In this document: positions 23,353 through 31,896 of the stretch, in pieces | How the letters are laid out: each line of letters begins with the position of its first letter | How positions within the stretch are numbered: position 1 is the first letter of the stretch | DNA from: JAKJBL01 sp964461335 | GTDB taxonomy: Bacteria > Bacillota > Clostridia > Christensenellales > CAG-138 | Direction: 5' to 3' | NCBI GenBank assembly: GCA_964461335.1 | Contig: CAYWTY010000011.1 | Location: 1 to 33,167 of the forward strand | Length of the DNA: 33,167 nucleotides | The notes under the pieces: model-generated | Databases searched by the model: none | Seen by the model: only the letters and a program-made list of their open reading frames with translations | Told to the model about the DNA's origin: nothing | Made by a program: the position numbers and the translations under genes

Positions 23353-24429
23353 ATGGCTGAAAGTTATAGTTCAAAGCTTAATAAAGCATATACCCGCAAA
23401 CTGCGCCAGCTATTACGAGAGCTGCCTAGCTGCTGCGCAACGTTTATGCGTGGAATAGAAAGCCAAACATCAGTACTAACAAGATATGGCTATGCTGTTG
23501 ATTTGCGCACTTTTTTTAAATTTGTTGCAAATGAGCTCGATAACTTTTCACAAAAGAAAATTGAAGATTTAACTCTGCAGGAAATCGAGCAAATCCGTCC
23601 GCTTGATATAGAGTTATTTTTAGAGCATTTATCCTTGTATACCAAATCAGGGCGTGAAATAGTAAACAATGAACGTGCTAAAGCACGAAAATTATCATCT
23701 CTGCGTTCGTTCTACAAGTATTTCTACAAGCGTGAAATGATTCAAGGAAACGCTGCCGCATTGGTTGATTTGCCAAAACTACACACGAGAGCAATAATTC
23801 GGCTTGAACCTGATGAAGTTGCAAAACTGTTGGATATTGCTGAAGGTGGGTTGGGTCTTTCACAAGTGCAGATGAGATACCACAAGTCGACTAAAGCAAG
23901 AGATGTTGCTATACTTACCCTGTTTCTTGGCACAGGAATTCGCATAAGTGAACTCATAGGAATTGATATTGAAGATGTTGATTTTTACAATAATGCTTTT
24001 CTTATAACAAGAAAAGGCGGCAGCCAAGATTCGCTAGTATTCGGTGAAGAAGTACGCTTAGCGCTTTTAAACTATATGCTTGTGCGCGATGGCATTCAGG
24101 CAATCTCCGGGCATGAAAGTGCATTATTTCTCTCAATTCAAAGAAAACGCATTACAGTGCGTGCTGTTGAAAACCTTGTAAAAAAGTATGCAGCTATGGC
24201 AGCCCCACTAAAAAAGATTTCTCCTCACAAGCTTAGAAGCACCTATGGTACAATGCTATATCGTGAAACAGGCGATATTTACTTAGTTGCGGATGTTCTT
24301 GGCCATAAAGATGTTAATACAACACGTAAGCATTATGCTGCCTTATCAGAAGACCGCCGCCGTATAGCTGCCCATGCCGTAAAGCTTAGAGAAGATACTT
24401 CCGAAGTGACAAAAAGCGACAATGAATAA
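23353..24429 (+). CDS. Tyrosine recombinase, XerS-like
   Basis: Site-specific recombinase with the full catalytic set: Arg197 (GTGIRISELIG), Lys221 (ITRKGGSQDS), His292 and Arg295 (SPHKLRSTYG), His318 (VLGHKDVN) and the nucleophile Tyr328 (TRKHYAAL). An N-terminal SAM-like core-binding domain spans about residues 35-140. At 358 aa it is longer than XerC/XerD (about 300) and close to XerS of streptococci, which it also resembles in KARDVAILTLFLGTGIR and VENLVKKYAA. ATG 23353 is chosen; TTG 23317 would add 12 residues, and neither has an ideal ribosome binding site. It may be the chromosome dimer-resolution enzyme of this organism. An integrase of a lost element is the alternative, but no other mobile-element gene is nearby. 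Confidence 0.87.
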   Translation: MAESYSSKLNKAYTRKLRQLLRELPSCCATFMRGIESQTSVLTRYGYAVDLRTFFKFVANELDNFSQKKIEDLTLQEIEQIRPLDIELFLEHLSLYTKSGREIVNNERAKARKLSSLRSFYKYFYKREMIQGNAAALVDLPKLHTRAIIRLEPDEVAKLLDIAEGGLGLSQVQMRYHKSTKARDVAILTLFLGTGIRISELIGIDIEDVDFYNNAFLITRKGGSQDSLVFGEEVRLALLNYMLVRDGIQAISGHESALFLSIQRKRITVRAVENLVKKYAAMAAPLKKISPHKLRSTYGTMLYRETGDIYLVADVLGHKDVNTTRKHYAALSEDRRRIAAHAVKLREDTSEVTKSDNE

Positions 24430-24480
24430 TAAATAATGGCACCTCTATTCCCCTACCCTATCTTCAATAAAAGCGAACGT

Positions 24481-25773
24481 TCAACAGTAAGTGCAAGCTC
24501 CGAGTTTGTTTAATGCATTTAATGCACTTATAACCCCTAATCGGCCATGTGCATAGGTCAATGCGCCCTGTATGTATGCAATATACGGCTCTCTAATAGG
24601 TGCATCTGCGCTTAGCTCTATAGAGGCGCCTTGAATAAACGCACCTGCTGCCATAATAACCTGGTGTGTGTAACCAGGCATATCCCCAGGTTCGGGCACA
24701 GCATTGCTATCAACAGGAGATGCGCTCTGTATGCTTTGGCAAAAAGCAACCAGCGCTTCTTTAGTGGGCAGCTGCAAAGATTGGATAATATCCGAACGTT
24801 CACTTTCGCTATGAGGCATTGTGTTCATGCCGATATTTTCGAATACACGCGCAAACAAAGCAGCTGTTTTAAGGCTTTGGGCAGTTATGTGGGGGGCAAT
24901 GAAAAGCCCTTGGTAAAACGGAAGATAAGAGCCTGCATAGGAGCCCACCTCCCTGCCCATACCAGGTACAGTTAAGCGATGGGCAATGCGTTCGATAAGT
25001 TCAGATGAACCTGCAATATAACCTCCTGTAGGAGCTAACCCGCCACCAGGATTTTTAATAAGCGAACCCGCAATTATATCTGCTCCGACTGCAGTTGGTT
25101 CTACTGCACTAACAAATTCTCCGTAACAATTGTCTACTACGATATGGATATCTGGACGCACCTCTTTTATTGCTTTAAAGACCTTTTTAAACTCTTTAAT
25201 AGAGATTGCTTCTCGCCATGCATAGCCGCGAGAACGCTGCGCAAAGATAACTTTCATATTTGGTTTGCAAACAGCCTTAAGTACTTGCGGCAGGTTAATA
25301 GAGCTGCCTTCAAGCGCAACCTCGCTGTATTTTATGCCAAAATCTATTAATGAACCAAACCCAGTAGAGCCTTCTTTACCTATGGCAGCTTCAAGGGTAT
25401 CATAGGGCTTGCCTGTAATGCATAGGAGTTCATCCTCTGGCCATAGGAGGCCGCTTAGCGCTAGATATATGGAATGTGTCCCGCTGACTATCTGCGGCCT
25501 TACCAGCGCATCCTGAGCGTTCAGCGACCAAGCGAATACACGCTCTAGGGCATCGCGCCCTATGTCATCATACCCATAACCCGTTGATGGTGTGAAATGC
25601 CTCTGTGCGATGCCTTCTTTTTGAAAAGCACACAAAACCTTGTACTGGTTAACAGCTTCGATTTCATCTATTTTCGTAAAAACATGCTCAATCTGGCTCT
25701 CTGCTAATTGAACTGCCTTAACTGTATGTGGGCAATCCGGATAGGCCTTAATGCTGTTTATATCTTGTTCCAT
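24481..25773 (-). CDS. Methionine gamma-lyase family protein (YnbB, 'aluminium resistance' family)
   Basis: PLP-dependent fold-type I enzyme of 430 aa. The PLP lysine is Lys240 in AGSLIKNPGGG, with HIVVDNCYGEF upstream holding the PLP-contacting Asp. GTHSIYLALSGLL binds the cofactor phosphate side, and ASIELSADAPIREPY near the C terminus is typical of this family. The family is named after methionine gamma-lyase by homology; a physiological reaction has not been settled, and the old name aluminium resistance protein is not informative. ATG 25773 has GAGG overlapping the hfq stop, nine bases away. The order hfq followed by this gene is common in Clostridia, so it is probably the last gene of the minus-strand cluster. 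No clear terminator follows. Confidence 0.9.
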   Translation of the reverse strand: MEQDINSIKAYPDCPHTVKAVQLAESQIEHVFTKIDEIEAVNQYKVLCAFQKEGIAQRHFTPSTGYGYDDIGRDALERVFAWSLNAQDALVRPQIVSGTHSIYLALSGLLWPEDELLCITGKPYDTLEAAIGKEGSTGFGSLIDFGIKYSEVALEGSSINLPQVLKAVCKPNMKVIFAQRSRGYAWREAISIKEFKKVFKAIKEVRPDIHIVVDNCYGEFVSAVEPTAVGADIIAGSLIKNPGGGLAPTGGYIAGSSELIERIAHRLTVPGMGREVGSYAGSYLPFYQGLFIAPHITAQSLKTAALFARVFENIGMNTMPHSESERSDIIQSLQLPTKEALVAFCQSIQSASPVDSNAVPEPGDMPGYTHQVIMAAGAFIQGASIELSADAPIREPYIAYIQGALTYAHGRLGVISALNALNKLGACTYC

Positions 25774-25782
25774 GGGTGCGCC

Positions 25783-26022
25783 TCATTGCTCCTTAATATC
25801 TTCTGAACCTAAGCATATAGGTTGCGACATGGTAATTGAGGATATTCCATGCTTATAGAACATCATCTGTTTGCCTTCATGAACAATAACTATAACAAAG
25901 TTATCAAAAGCACGTATAAGAATATCTTTTAGCAGATACCCATTTGTAAGGTGTATTGTGCACGGCTGTTTGTTCTTGCGCAGTTGATTTAGGATATTGT
26001 CCTGTAAATTCTCTTTAATCAT
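25783..26022 (-). CDS. hfq: RNA chaperone Hfq
   Basis: Sm-like protein that forms a ring hexamer and binds U-rich and A-rich RNA, aiding small-RNA pairing. The Sm1 region (LNQLRKNKQPCTIHLTNGYL) and the Sm2 motif YKHGISSI are clear; the usual KHA is KHG here, a mild change. The length of 79 aa is typical for Bacillota, without the long C-terminal tail of E. coli Hfq. Its ATG overlaps the miaA stop by four bases, as in the widespread miaA-hfq pair. Confidence 0.95.
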   Translation of the reverse strand: MIKENLQDNILNQLRKNKQPCTIHLTNGYLLKDILIRAFDNFVIVIVHEGKQMMFYKHGISSITMSQPICLGSEDIKEQ

Positions 26023-26981
26023 GTTGCCTTCCCCCCTACCCCGCTATCATCATTAAAAATATCTATTATAGCCTCTGTGAGCGCGTTGAAATCTTGGAAC
26101 TTCGTAATATCAAGCCATTGGATACGCAAATCACGGCGAAACCATGTTAACTGACGCTTGGCAAACCTCCGTGTTTCTCTTTTTATAAGCTCAATCGCTT
26201 CTTCAAGGGTGACTTCTCCACGCATATGCATTAATAGCTGCTTATAACCTAACCCTTGGAGTGCGGGCAGGTTGTGAGAATAGCCAGCATTATAAATAGT
26301 TCTAACTTCTTCTAACAGACCTAACTCCATCATGGTATCGACTCTGCTATTAATGCGTGAATATAAGAGGTCACGTGGCATGGTTAGGGCGACAATTATA
26401 GGGTTATACCCTAGTTTACTGCTTGCTTCATTTAAATCAGTATAAAATGAACTAAAAGGCTGCCCGGTTGTTGAATACACCTCGAGCGCTCTTATTACAC
26501 GCCTAATATCATTTTGATGCAAGCGGGCAGCAGAACCAGAATCAACCTGCTCTAATTGTTTAAAAAGCGAACCAGGGTCTGCTTCTTCCTGCATACGCAA
26601 TTCGTTTCGAATTTCGACATTGCCTGGCGAAGCAAATCGCATAGGGTATATCAGCGCGTTTATGTAAAGGCCAGTTCCACCAACTACAAGCGGCACTTTT
26701 CCACACATGAGAATTGATGATATACAACCTTCTGCATATCGTTTATAGCGTGCAGCGCTGAAGTTTGTATCCCCAATATTCGCAACATCTATCATGTGGT
26801 GACGAATGAGCTGCTGCTCATTCTCCGATGGTTTTGCAGAACCTATATTTAACCCCCGATAAACCTGCATTGAATCTGCGGAAACTATTTCTGCATTGAG
26901 TTTTTCTGCGACTAACAACGAAACCGATGTTTTACCAGTTGCAGTAGGGCCTGTTAGTATAAGGATCTTAGGCTTTTTCAT
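26019..26981 (-). CDS. miaA: tRNA dimethylallyltransferase
   Basis: Adds a dimethylallyl group to A37 of tRNAs reading UNN codons; MiaB, encoded in the same cluster, then methylthiolates the product. The Walker A motif is GPTATGKTS near the N terminus, followed by SADSMQVYRGLNIGSAKP with the catalytic Asp, and RRVIRALEVY and FAKRQLTWFRRD further on. The frame is open from TTG 26987, but AGGGG formed over the mutL stop is well spaced for ATG 26981, giving 320 aa. It ends in a four-base overlap with hfq. Confidence 0.95.
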   Translation of the reverse strand: MKKPKILILTGPTATGKTSVSLLVAEKLNAEIVSADSMQVYRGLNIGSAKPSENEQQLIRHHMIDVANIGDTNFSAARYKRYAEGCISSILMCGKVPLVVGGTGLYINALIYPMRFASPGNVEIRNELRMQEEADPGSLFKQLEQVDSGSAARLHQNDIRRVIRALEVYSTTGQPFSSFYTDLNEASSKLGYNPIIVALTMPRDLLYSRINSRVDTMMELGLLEEVRTIYNAGYSHNLPALQGLGYKQLLMHMRGEVTLEEAIELIKRETRRFAKRQLTWFRRDLRIQWLDITKFQDFNALTEAIIDIFNDDSGVGGKAT

Positions 26982-26990
26982 GGTCAACCC

Positions 26991-28838
26991 CTAAACAATC
27001 CGCTTAAACAGCTTTTTAAGCTCTTGATGAGAGAGGCGCACGATTATTGGCCTCCCGTGCGGGCAAGTCATCGGGATGCCGCCGGCTTTATATTCATTAA
27101 GCAAACTTGCAATTTCACCCTCTTGAAGTAATTCACCGGCTTTTACAGCGTGTTTGCATGCAGCCTGTATTATTGTTTCCCGCTTTATTTCCTGAATGGT
27201 TGTTCTCCCCTTCTTGTTGAGTGCCTCAAGTATATCCCGCAGCATTATATCTATTTTTGCATTTACAAGTATAGAAGGAACCGCAGAAACTCTTATTGCA
27301 GTTTCTCCAAATGGCTCCCAATCAAACCCAAGTGCATGAAGCGCCCCCAAATGCTGCAAAAGGGAATCATACTCAGTATTAGTTAGCTGAAGGAGCTCAG
27401 GAATAAGCAAGGGCTGTTTTGAGATATTCGCACTCTGTACCATAAACTGTTCATACAGCTTACGTTCATGCATAGCATGCTGGTCAATAAAGTATAAAGA
27501 ATCCTCCTGCTGAATAATCCAGTAAGAATTGAAAACTTGCCCTAATACTGTTATTGGTTGTTCGCCAAAGTGTACCTGATTCTCAACTCTTTGCAAGTTA
27601 GTTGGACTTTCCTCGGTGCTTGGGCTTGAAGAGGATATGCTAAAGTGAGGAATATTATATGAGCTTTCTTTTACTTTGAAGCTCATATTCTTTTTAATAT
27701 CCAGCGGTTTGAAGGCGGCCTTATTCTCTACCTTAGAACCTTCAGTTGTTATGGTGTCGATTGCTTTTAGAGTATTGTTATATGGGTTATTGTTAAGCAT
27801 AGCCTCAGAAGAAACTTCATTTAAAACCCTTAAAGATATTTGAGGGATATTCAAATTTCTTAATGCATTTTTACAAGCTTCTGTAACTGAAGCTGAAATT
27901 CTTTCCTCTTGAGCAAAACGCACTTCTAGTTTTGCAGGGTGCACATTAACATCTACTTCTCTAGTCGAAATACAGATATTTAGAATAGCAAACGGATAGC
28001 GTCCAGTCATTAATAATGTATCATATGAGGCAAAGAGCGCATTTGAAATTAAAGATGAACGGATATATCTTCCGTTGACGAAAAAAGATTGGTCTTTGCG
28101 GTTAGGGCGCGAAAGCCTCTCATTCCCTATTAGCCCATAAATAAGTATATAGCCGTTTTCAAAATTCGTCTCTAAGATATTTGGCAGGATCTCTTTCCCA
28201 TATATGCTAAAAGCGGCATTCTTAAGTATACCATCGCCGAGACTATGATAAATTGTATTCTGATTATTGATATACTTAAACGAAATTTCAGGCCTTGCAA
28301 GCAGCATTTTTGAAACATAATCCCCAACGTAGGCGGCTTCTGTACGTGCGCTTTTCAGGAACTTCCTACGAGCGGGAATGTTGTAGAATAAGTTTTCGAC
28401 CTCGATACTTGTTCCTTCAGGGCAAGCGATGCTTTTTGCAAGCTTGAATTCTCCGCCTTCCAAACGCAAGTGTGTGCCGATTTCTTCGTCTAGAGAACAT
28501 GTCTTTAATTCAACTTGTGAAACTGAAGCTATCGAAGCAAGTGCTTCGCCACGAAACCCAAGGGTATCAATTTGCATCAAATCAGATTGTGCGCTAATTT
28601 TACTGGTTGCATGACGATTAAAAGCTAGTTTTGCATCATCAGCAGGTATGCCAGTACCATTGTCTGCAACACGAATATAATCGAGACCGCCATTGACAAT
28701 TTCTATTGTTATGGAAGAAGCGTGTGCATCTATTGAGTTTTCAACAAGTTCTTTAACAACAGAAGCAGGGCGTTCAACGACCTCACCTGCAGCGATTTGA
28801 TTAGCTATATGCGGTTCTAAGATTGTAATTGTTCTCAT
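26991..28838 (-). CDS. mutL: DNA mismatch repair protein MutL (endonuclease type)
   Basis: Links mismatch recognition by MutS to strand removal. The N-terminal GHKL ATPase has Glu33-Asn34 (LVENSIDA), DNGTGI at 59-64 and FRGEALASI. After a low-complexity linker the C-terminal domain carries the nicking motif DQHAMHERKLYE, which fits DQHA-x2-E-x4-E, plus ACKHAVKAGE and CPHGRP. It is therefore the endonuclease type expected in organisms without MutH. Length is 615 aa. Its ATG shares one base with the mutS stop (TAATG), so the two are coupled. Confidence 0.96.
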   Translation of the reverse strand: MRTITILEPHIANQIAAGEVVERPASVVKELVENSIDAHASSITIEIVNGGLDYIRVADNGTGIPADDAKLAFNRHATSKISAQSDLMQIDTLGFRGEALASIASVSQVELKTCSLDEEIGTHLRLEGGEFKLAKSIACPEGTSIEVENLFYNIPARRKFLKSARTEAAYVGDYVSKMLLARPEISFKYINNQNTIYHSLGDGILKNAAFSIYGKEILPNILETNFENGYILIYGLIGNERLSRPNRKDQSFFVNGRYIRSSLISNALFASYDTLLMTGRYPFAILNICISTREVDVNVHPAKLEVRFAQEERISASVTEACKNALRNLNIPQISLRVLNEVSSEAMLNNNPYNNTLKAIDTITTEGSKVENKAAFKPLDIKKNMSFKVKESSYNIPHFSISSSSPSTEESPTNLQRVENQVHFGEQPITVLGQVFNSYWIIQQEDSLYFIDQHAMHERKLYEQFMVQSANISKQPLLIPELLQLTNTEYDSLLQHLGALHALGFDWEPFGETAIRVSAVPSILVNAKIDIMLRDILEALNKKGRTTIQEIKRETIIQAACKHAVKAGELLQEGEIASLLNEYKAGGIPMTCPHGRPIIVRLSHQELKKLFKRIV

Positions 28839-31462
28839 TATTGTAACCTATGGGCACTTATCCTTTTTGCTTTTTGGTGCATGTCATTAAGCAGGTTGAG
28901 CGCTTCAAGAGGAGAGAATGAGTCTATTTCCATTAGGGTTAGTTCCTGAATGAGTTCTTCCTTTTGCTGAGAAAATAGCAGCGATAATTGTTGCTGAGAC
29001 GGTTCAGCTTCACGCTTTGAATTAGGACGGTTAATATCTGAAGCCTCGAGTTCTTTAAGAATCTCTTTTGCACGAGTGATAACACACTCAGGCAGCCCAG
29101 CAAGCCGCGCTACTTGGATGCCAAAGCTTTTATCCGCTTCACCTCGCATGATTTTGCGAAGAAATAGTATATCCTCCCCTACTTCTTTTACTGCGATACG
29201 GTAGTTTTTAACCCCGGCAAGGCGCCCCTCCAGTTCAGTTAATTCATGATAGTGGGTAGCAAATAGCACCTTAGGCCGGCAAGTGTCTTTTGACAAATAT
29301 TCAATTACAGCCCAGGCAATGCTAAGGCCATCAAATGTGCTTGTTCCTCTACCGATTTCATCAAGCAAAACCAAGCTTTTGTTACCTGAGTTATGTAGGA
29401 TATTTGCAAGCTCACACATTTCAACCATAAAAGTGCTTTGGCCTGCCATTAGATTGTCAGTTGCACCAACACGGGTAAAGATTCTTTCCGTTATGCAAAT
29501 ACTTGCCTCATCTGCAGGAACAAAGCTCCCCATATGCGCCATTAGGACAATTAGTGCTATCTGGCGCATGTAAGTGCTTTTGCCAGCCATATTCGGCCCT
29601 GTAAGTATTATCAGCCTATTGTCGTCTATGTCAAGGTTAGCATCATTAGTCACAAAGCCATCCTTAGTGTAACGTTCAACAACTGGGTGCCTGCCATTTT
29701 TTATTGTTATTGAGGAGTCCATGTTTATTTTAGGCATACAGTATTTATTATTAGCAGCAACCTGCCCTAGAGATTGATATACATCTAATTCAGCTAAAGC
29801 TGCGGCTGTATTCTGAATGCGCTTTATGTTTGAGAGGAGTCTTTCTCGGATATCTAAAAACAGGTTGTATTCTCTTGAAATAAGCTGGTCTTCTGCACCG
29901 AGTATAGTCTCTTCAAGTTCTTTAAGCGCAGGCGTGCTGTAACGTTCCGCGTTGGCAAGCGTCTGCCTGCGCTGGTAATGATAAGGCACAAGATGCAGAT
30001 AAGATTTTGTGACTTCAATATAGTAGCCGAAAACCTTGTTATACCGTATGCGGAGGTTTTTAATTCCGGTTTCAGCCTGTTCAGCAGCTTCCAAATCTGT
30101 CAGCCACTTTTTGCCGTTAATGCTTATTTCCCTTAACCTATCAACTTCTGTATCATATCCCTGGCGGATAATACTGCCCTCTTTAATGCTAATAGGCGGC
30201 TCGTCAGTTATGGCGTGTTGCAGCAGGTCTAAAACATCTTCCATTAAGTCTATGCGTGTGTTTATATTGAGTAATGCTTCTGCATTAATCTCAAAAATGA
30301 GCATAGTAATAATTGGCAGTCTAGATAGTGAAGCACGAAGAGCAACGCAATCACGTGCACTAATTGTCCCATAAGCGATGCGGCTGCTTAAGCGTTCGAT
30401 ATCATATATGCCTTCAAGAGCTTCTTTTATAGCAGTTCTTTTAATGACTTGTGATACAAGGGCAGATACAGCATTAAGCCTATATTGTATTTCTTCAGGT
30501 TTTTGGAGAGGTTGGTCTACCCAGCTGTGGAGCATTCGCTTGCCCATAGCAGTAGCGGTACAGTCTAAAAGATATAAAAGAGTGTTTTTTTTGCTTCCGT
30601 CATAATGAAGTGGTTTTGTAAGCTCAAGATTTCGCCTTGTTGCAATATCCAGCATTAAATATGAAGAATTGTTCAAAGTTTGCAACGTTGTTATATGTGC
30701 AAGCGAGTTTTTCTGCGTATCTTCTAAATAGGTTAACAGAGCGCCTGCTGCACAAACCCCATGGTGAAACGAAGCACACCCGTATCCATCAAGACTATCA
30801 ACGCGAAAGTGGCGAGCAAGCCTTGAAATAGCTGAATTTTCCTCATATGCCCAATCGACATATTGCTGAAGAAAGAAGCAAGACGATAGATGCCTAACAA
30901 GCTTTGTTTGTAGAAACAGCGCCTCGTTTGCTATTATTTCGGTAGGCTGAATGCGCTCCAGCTCATCAATAAGTTGCGTCTGCAGATCTGCACCTGATAT
31001 TTCCCCTAAATAGAAGCTTCCTATTGAAACATCCGCATATGCCAAACCTATTTTTTCATTGCAAAAAAACAGCGAGAGCAAGAAATTATTTTTATGCTCA
31101 TCAAGCATGTTTTCTTCAATAACAGTGCCTGGCGTAATAACACGCACGACATCTCGTTCAACCAACCCTTTTTCCGGCTTTGGTTCACTAAGCTGCTCAC
31201 AGATTGCTACCTTAAAACCTTTTTCAATTAGCCTGCTTATGTAACCATCAACAGCATGATAAGGAACACCGCACATTGGCGCTCTTTCTTCAAGGCCGCA
31301 ATCGCGCCCAGTTAGTACAATTTCAAGCTCTTTTGAAGCAGTAAGCGCATCTTCGAAAAAAAGCTCATAGAAATCACCTAATCTAAAAAAGAGTAGGCAA
31401 TCAGGGTACTTTTCTTTTAAAGTCAGGTATTGGCGCATCAAGGGCGTCAGGTTACCCGGCAT
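28838..31462 (-). CDS. mutS: DNA mismatch repair protein MutS
   Basis: Recognises base mismatches and small loops. The N-terminal mismatch-binding motif is FRLGDFYELFFEDA with Phe31 and Glu33. The clamp and lever domains are in the middle. The ATPase domain has Walker A GPNMAGKST near residue 620, followed by a Walker B segment in SLVLLDEIGRGTSTFDG and ATHYHELTELE. The 874 aa length and N-terminal domain I mark it as MutS1, not MutS2. ATG 31462 has GGGGG upstream. The ylbF-like gene ends 36 bases before it. Confidence 0.97.
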   Translation of the reverse strand: MPGNLTPLMRQYLTLKEKYPDCLLFFRLGDFYELFFEDALTASKELEIVLTGRDCGLEERAPMCGVPYHAVDGYISRLIEKGFKVAICEQLSEPKPEKGLVERDVVRVITPGTVIEENMLDEHKNNFLLSLFFCNEKIGLAYADVSIGSFYLGEISGADLQTQLIDELERIQPTEIIANEALFLQTKLVRHLSSCFFLQQYVDWAYEENSAISRLARHFRVDSLDGYGCASFHHGVCAAGALLTYLEDTQKNSLAHITTLQTLNNSSYLMLDIATRRNLELTKPLHYDGSKKNTLLYLLDCTATAMGKRMLHSWVDQPLQKPEEIQYRLNAVSALVSQVIKRTAIKEALEGIYDIERLSSRIAYGTISARDCVALRASLSRLPIITMLIFEINAEALLNINTRIDLMEDVLDLLQHAITDEPPISIKEGSIIRQGYDTEVDRLREISINGKKWLTDLEAAEQAETGIKNLRIRYNKVFGYYIEVTKSYLHLVPYHYQRRQTLANAERYSTPALKELEETILGAEDQLISREYNLFLDIRERLLSNIKRIQNTAAALAELDVYQSLGQVAANNKYCMPKINMDSSITIKNGRHPVVERYTKDGFVTNDANLDIDDNRLIILTGPNMAGKSTYMRQIALIVLMAHMGSFVPADEASICITERIFTRVGATDNLMAGQSTFMVEMCELANILHNSGNKSLVLLDEIGRGTSTFDGLSIAWAVIEYLSKDTCRPKVLFATHYHELTELEGRLAGVKNYRIAVKEVGEDILFLRKIMRGEADKSFGIQVARLAGLPECVITRAKEILKELEASDINRPNSKREAEPSQQQLSLLFSQQKEELIQELTLMEIDSFSPLEALNLLNDMHQKAKRISAHRLQ

Positions 31463-31498
31463 TGGTTACCCCCACTTCCTTAAATACTTTAGTTAATT

Positions 31499-31882
31499 TT
31501 AATGGCACCCTTTACAGTCAGAACAAGCTCCGCCGCAACTGCTCTCATTCAATATACCAATACAGGCAGATATTTCTTTGTTGACCTGATGCATGAGTTT
31601 TTCAAAGTCATCTTGCGCTTCCAAGACTTCTGAGAAGATGGGGTTGCTGAACAATTGACTGCGCAATGCCTCGGTATCCCGTGAAAGCGATGCAACCAGT
31701 ATGCGGTTGGGTGTTTCAGTAGAGAGTAAATCAAGTAATTCTTCTTGCTTTTGTTTGTATTCGTTTAAAGCAGTAGATACGTCCTCGTTTGAATCAAGCA
31801 AGGCACGAGCTGATTGCATTCTTATAAATTCTGGAGATTGACTTAGCGATATACCTAAATCGCGTGCTTTGTCCAATATCAT
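31499..31882 (-). CDS. YlbF/YmcA family protein with cysteine-rich C terminus
   Basis: A small helical protein of 127 aa. The LDKARDLGISLSQSPEFIRMQ start and the long amphipathic helices are of the YlbF/YmcA type. In Bacillus subtilis YlbF, YmcA and YaaT form a complex that carries iron-sulfur clusters and guides RNase Y cleavage. The C-terminal tail here has five cysteines (CGGACSDCKGC), which could hold such a cluster. The frame is open from ATG 31897, overlapping the miaB stop, but AAAGGA six bases before ATG 31882 favours the shorter form. It sits between miaB and mutS. A YaaT gene is not in the window. Link to RNase Y at 6612-8156 is inference from the family. Confidence 0.85.
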   Translation of the reverse strand: MILDKARDLGISLSQSPEFIRMQSARALLDSNEDVSTALNEYKQKQEELLDLLSTETPNRILVASLSRDTEALRSQLFSNPIFSEVLEAQDDFEKLMHQVNKEISACIGILNESSCGGACSDCKGCH

Positions 31883-31896
31883 TTTATTTCCTTTCA

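Noticed and set aside
23353..24429. Recombinase as part of an integrated phage or conjugative element
   Set aside because: No excisionase, relaxase, phage or transposase genes, att-like direct repeats or tRNA gene are visible nearby; the flanks are housekeeping genes.
24472..24482. GAACGTTC as a LexA/DinR site
   Set aside because: The Gram-positive SOS box needs four bases between GAAC and GTTC; here they abut, and the site lies at a gene end.
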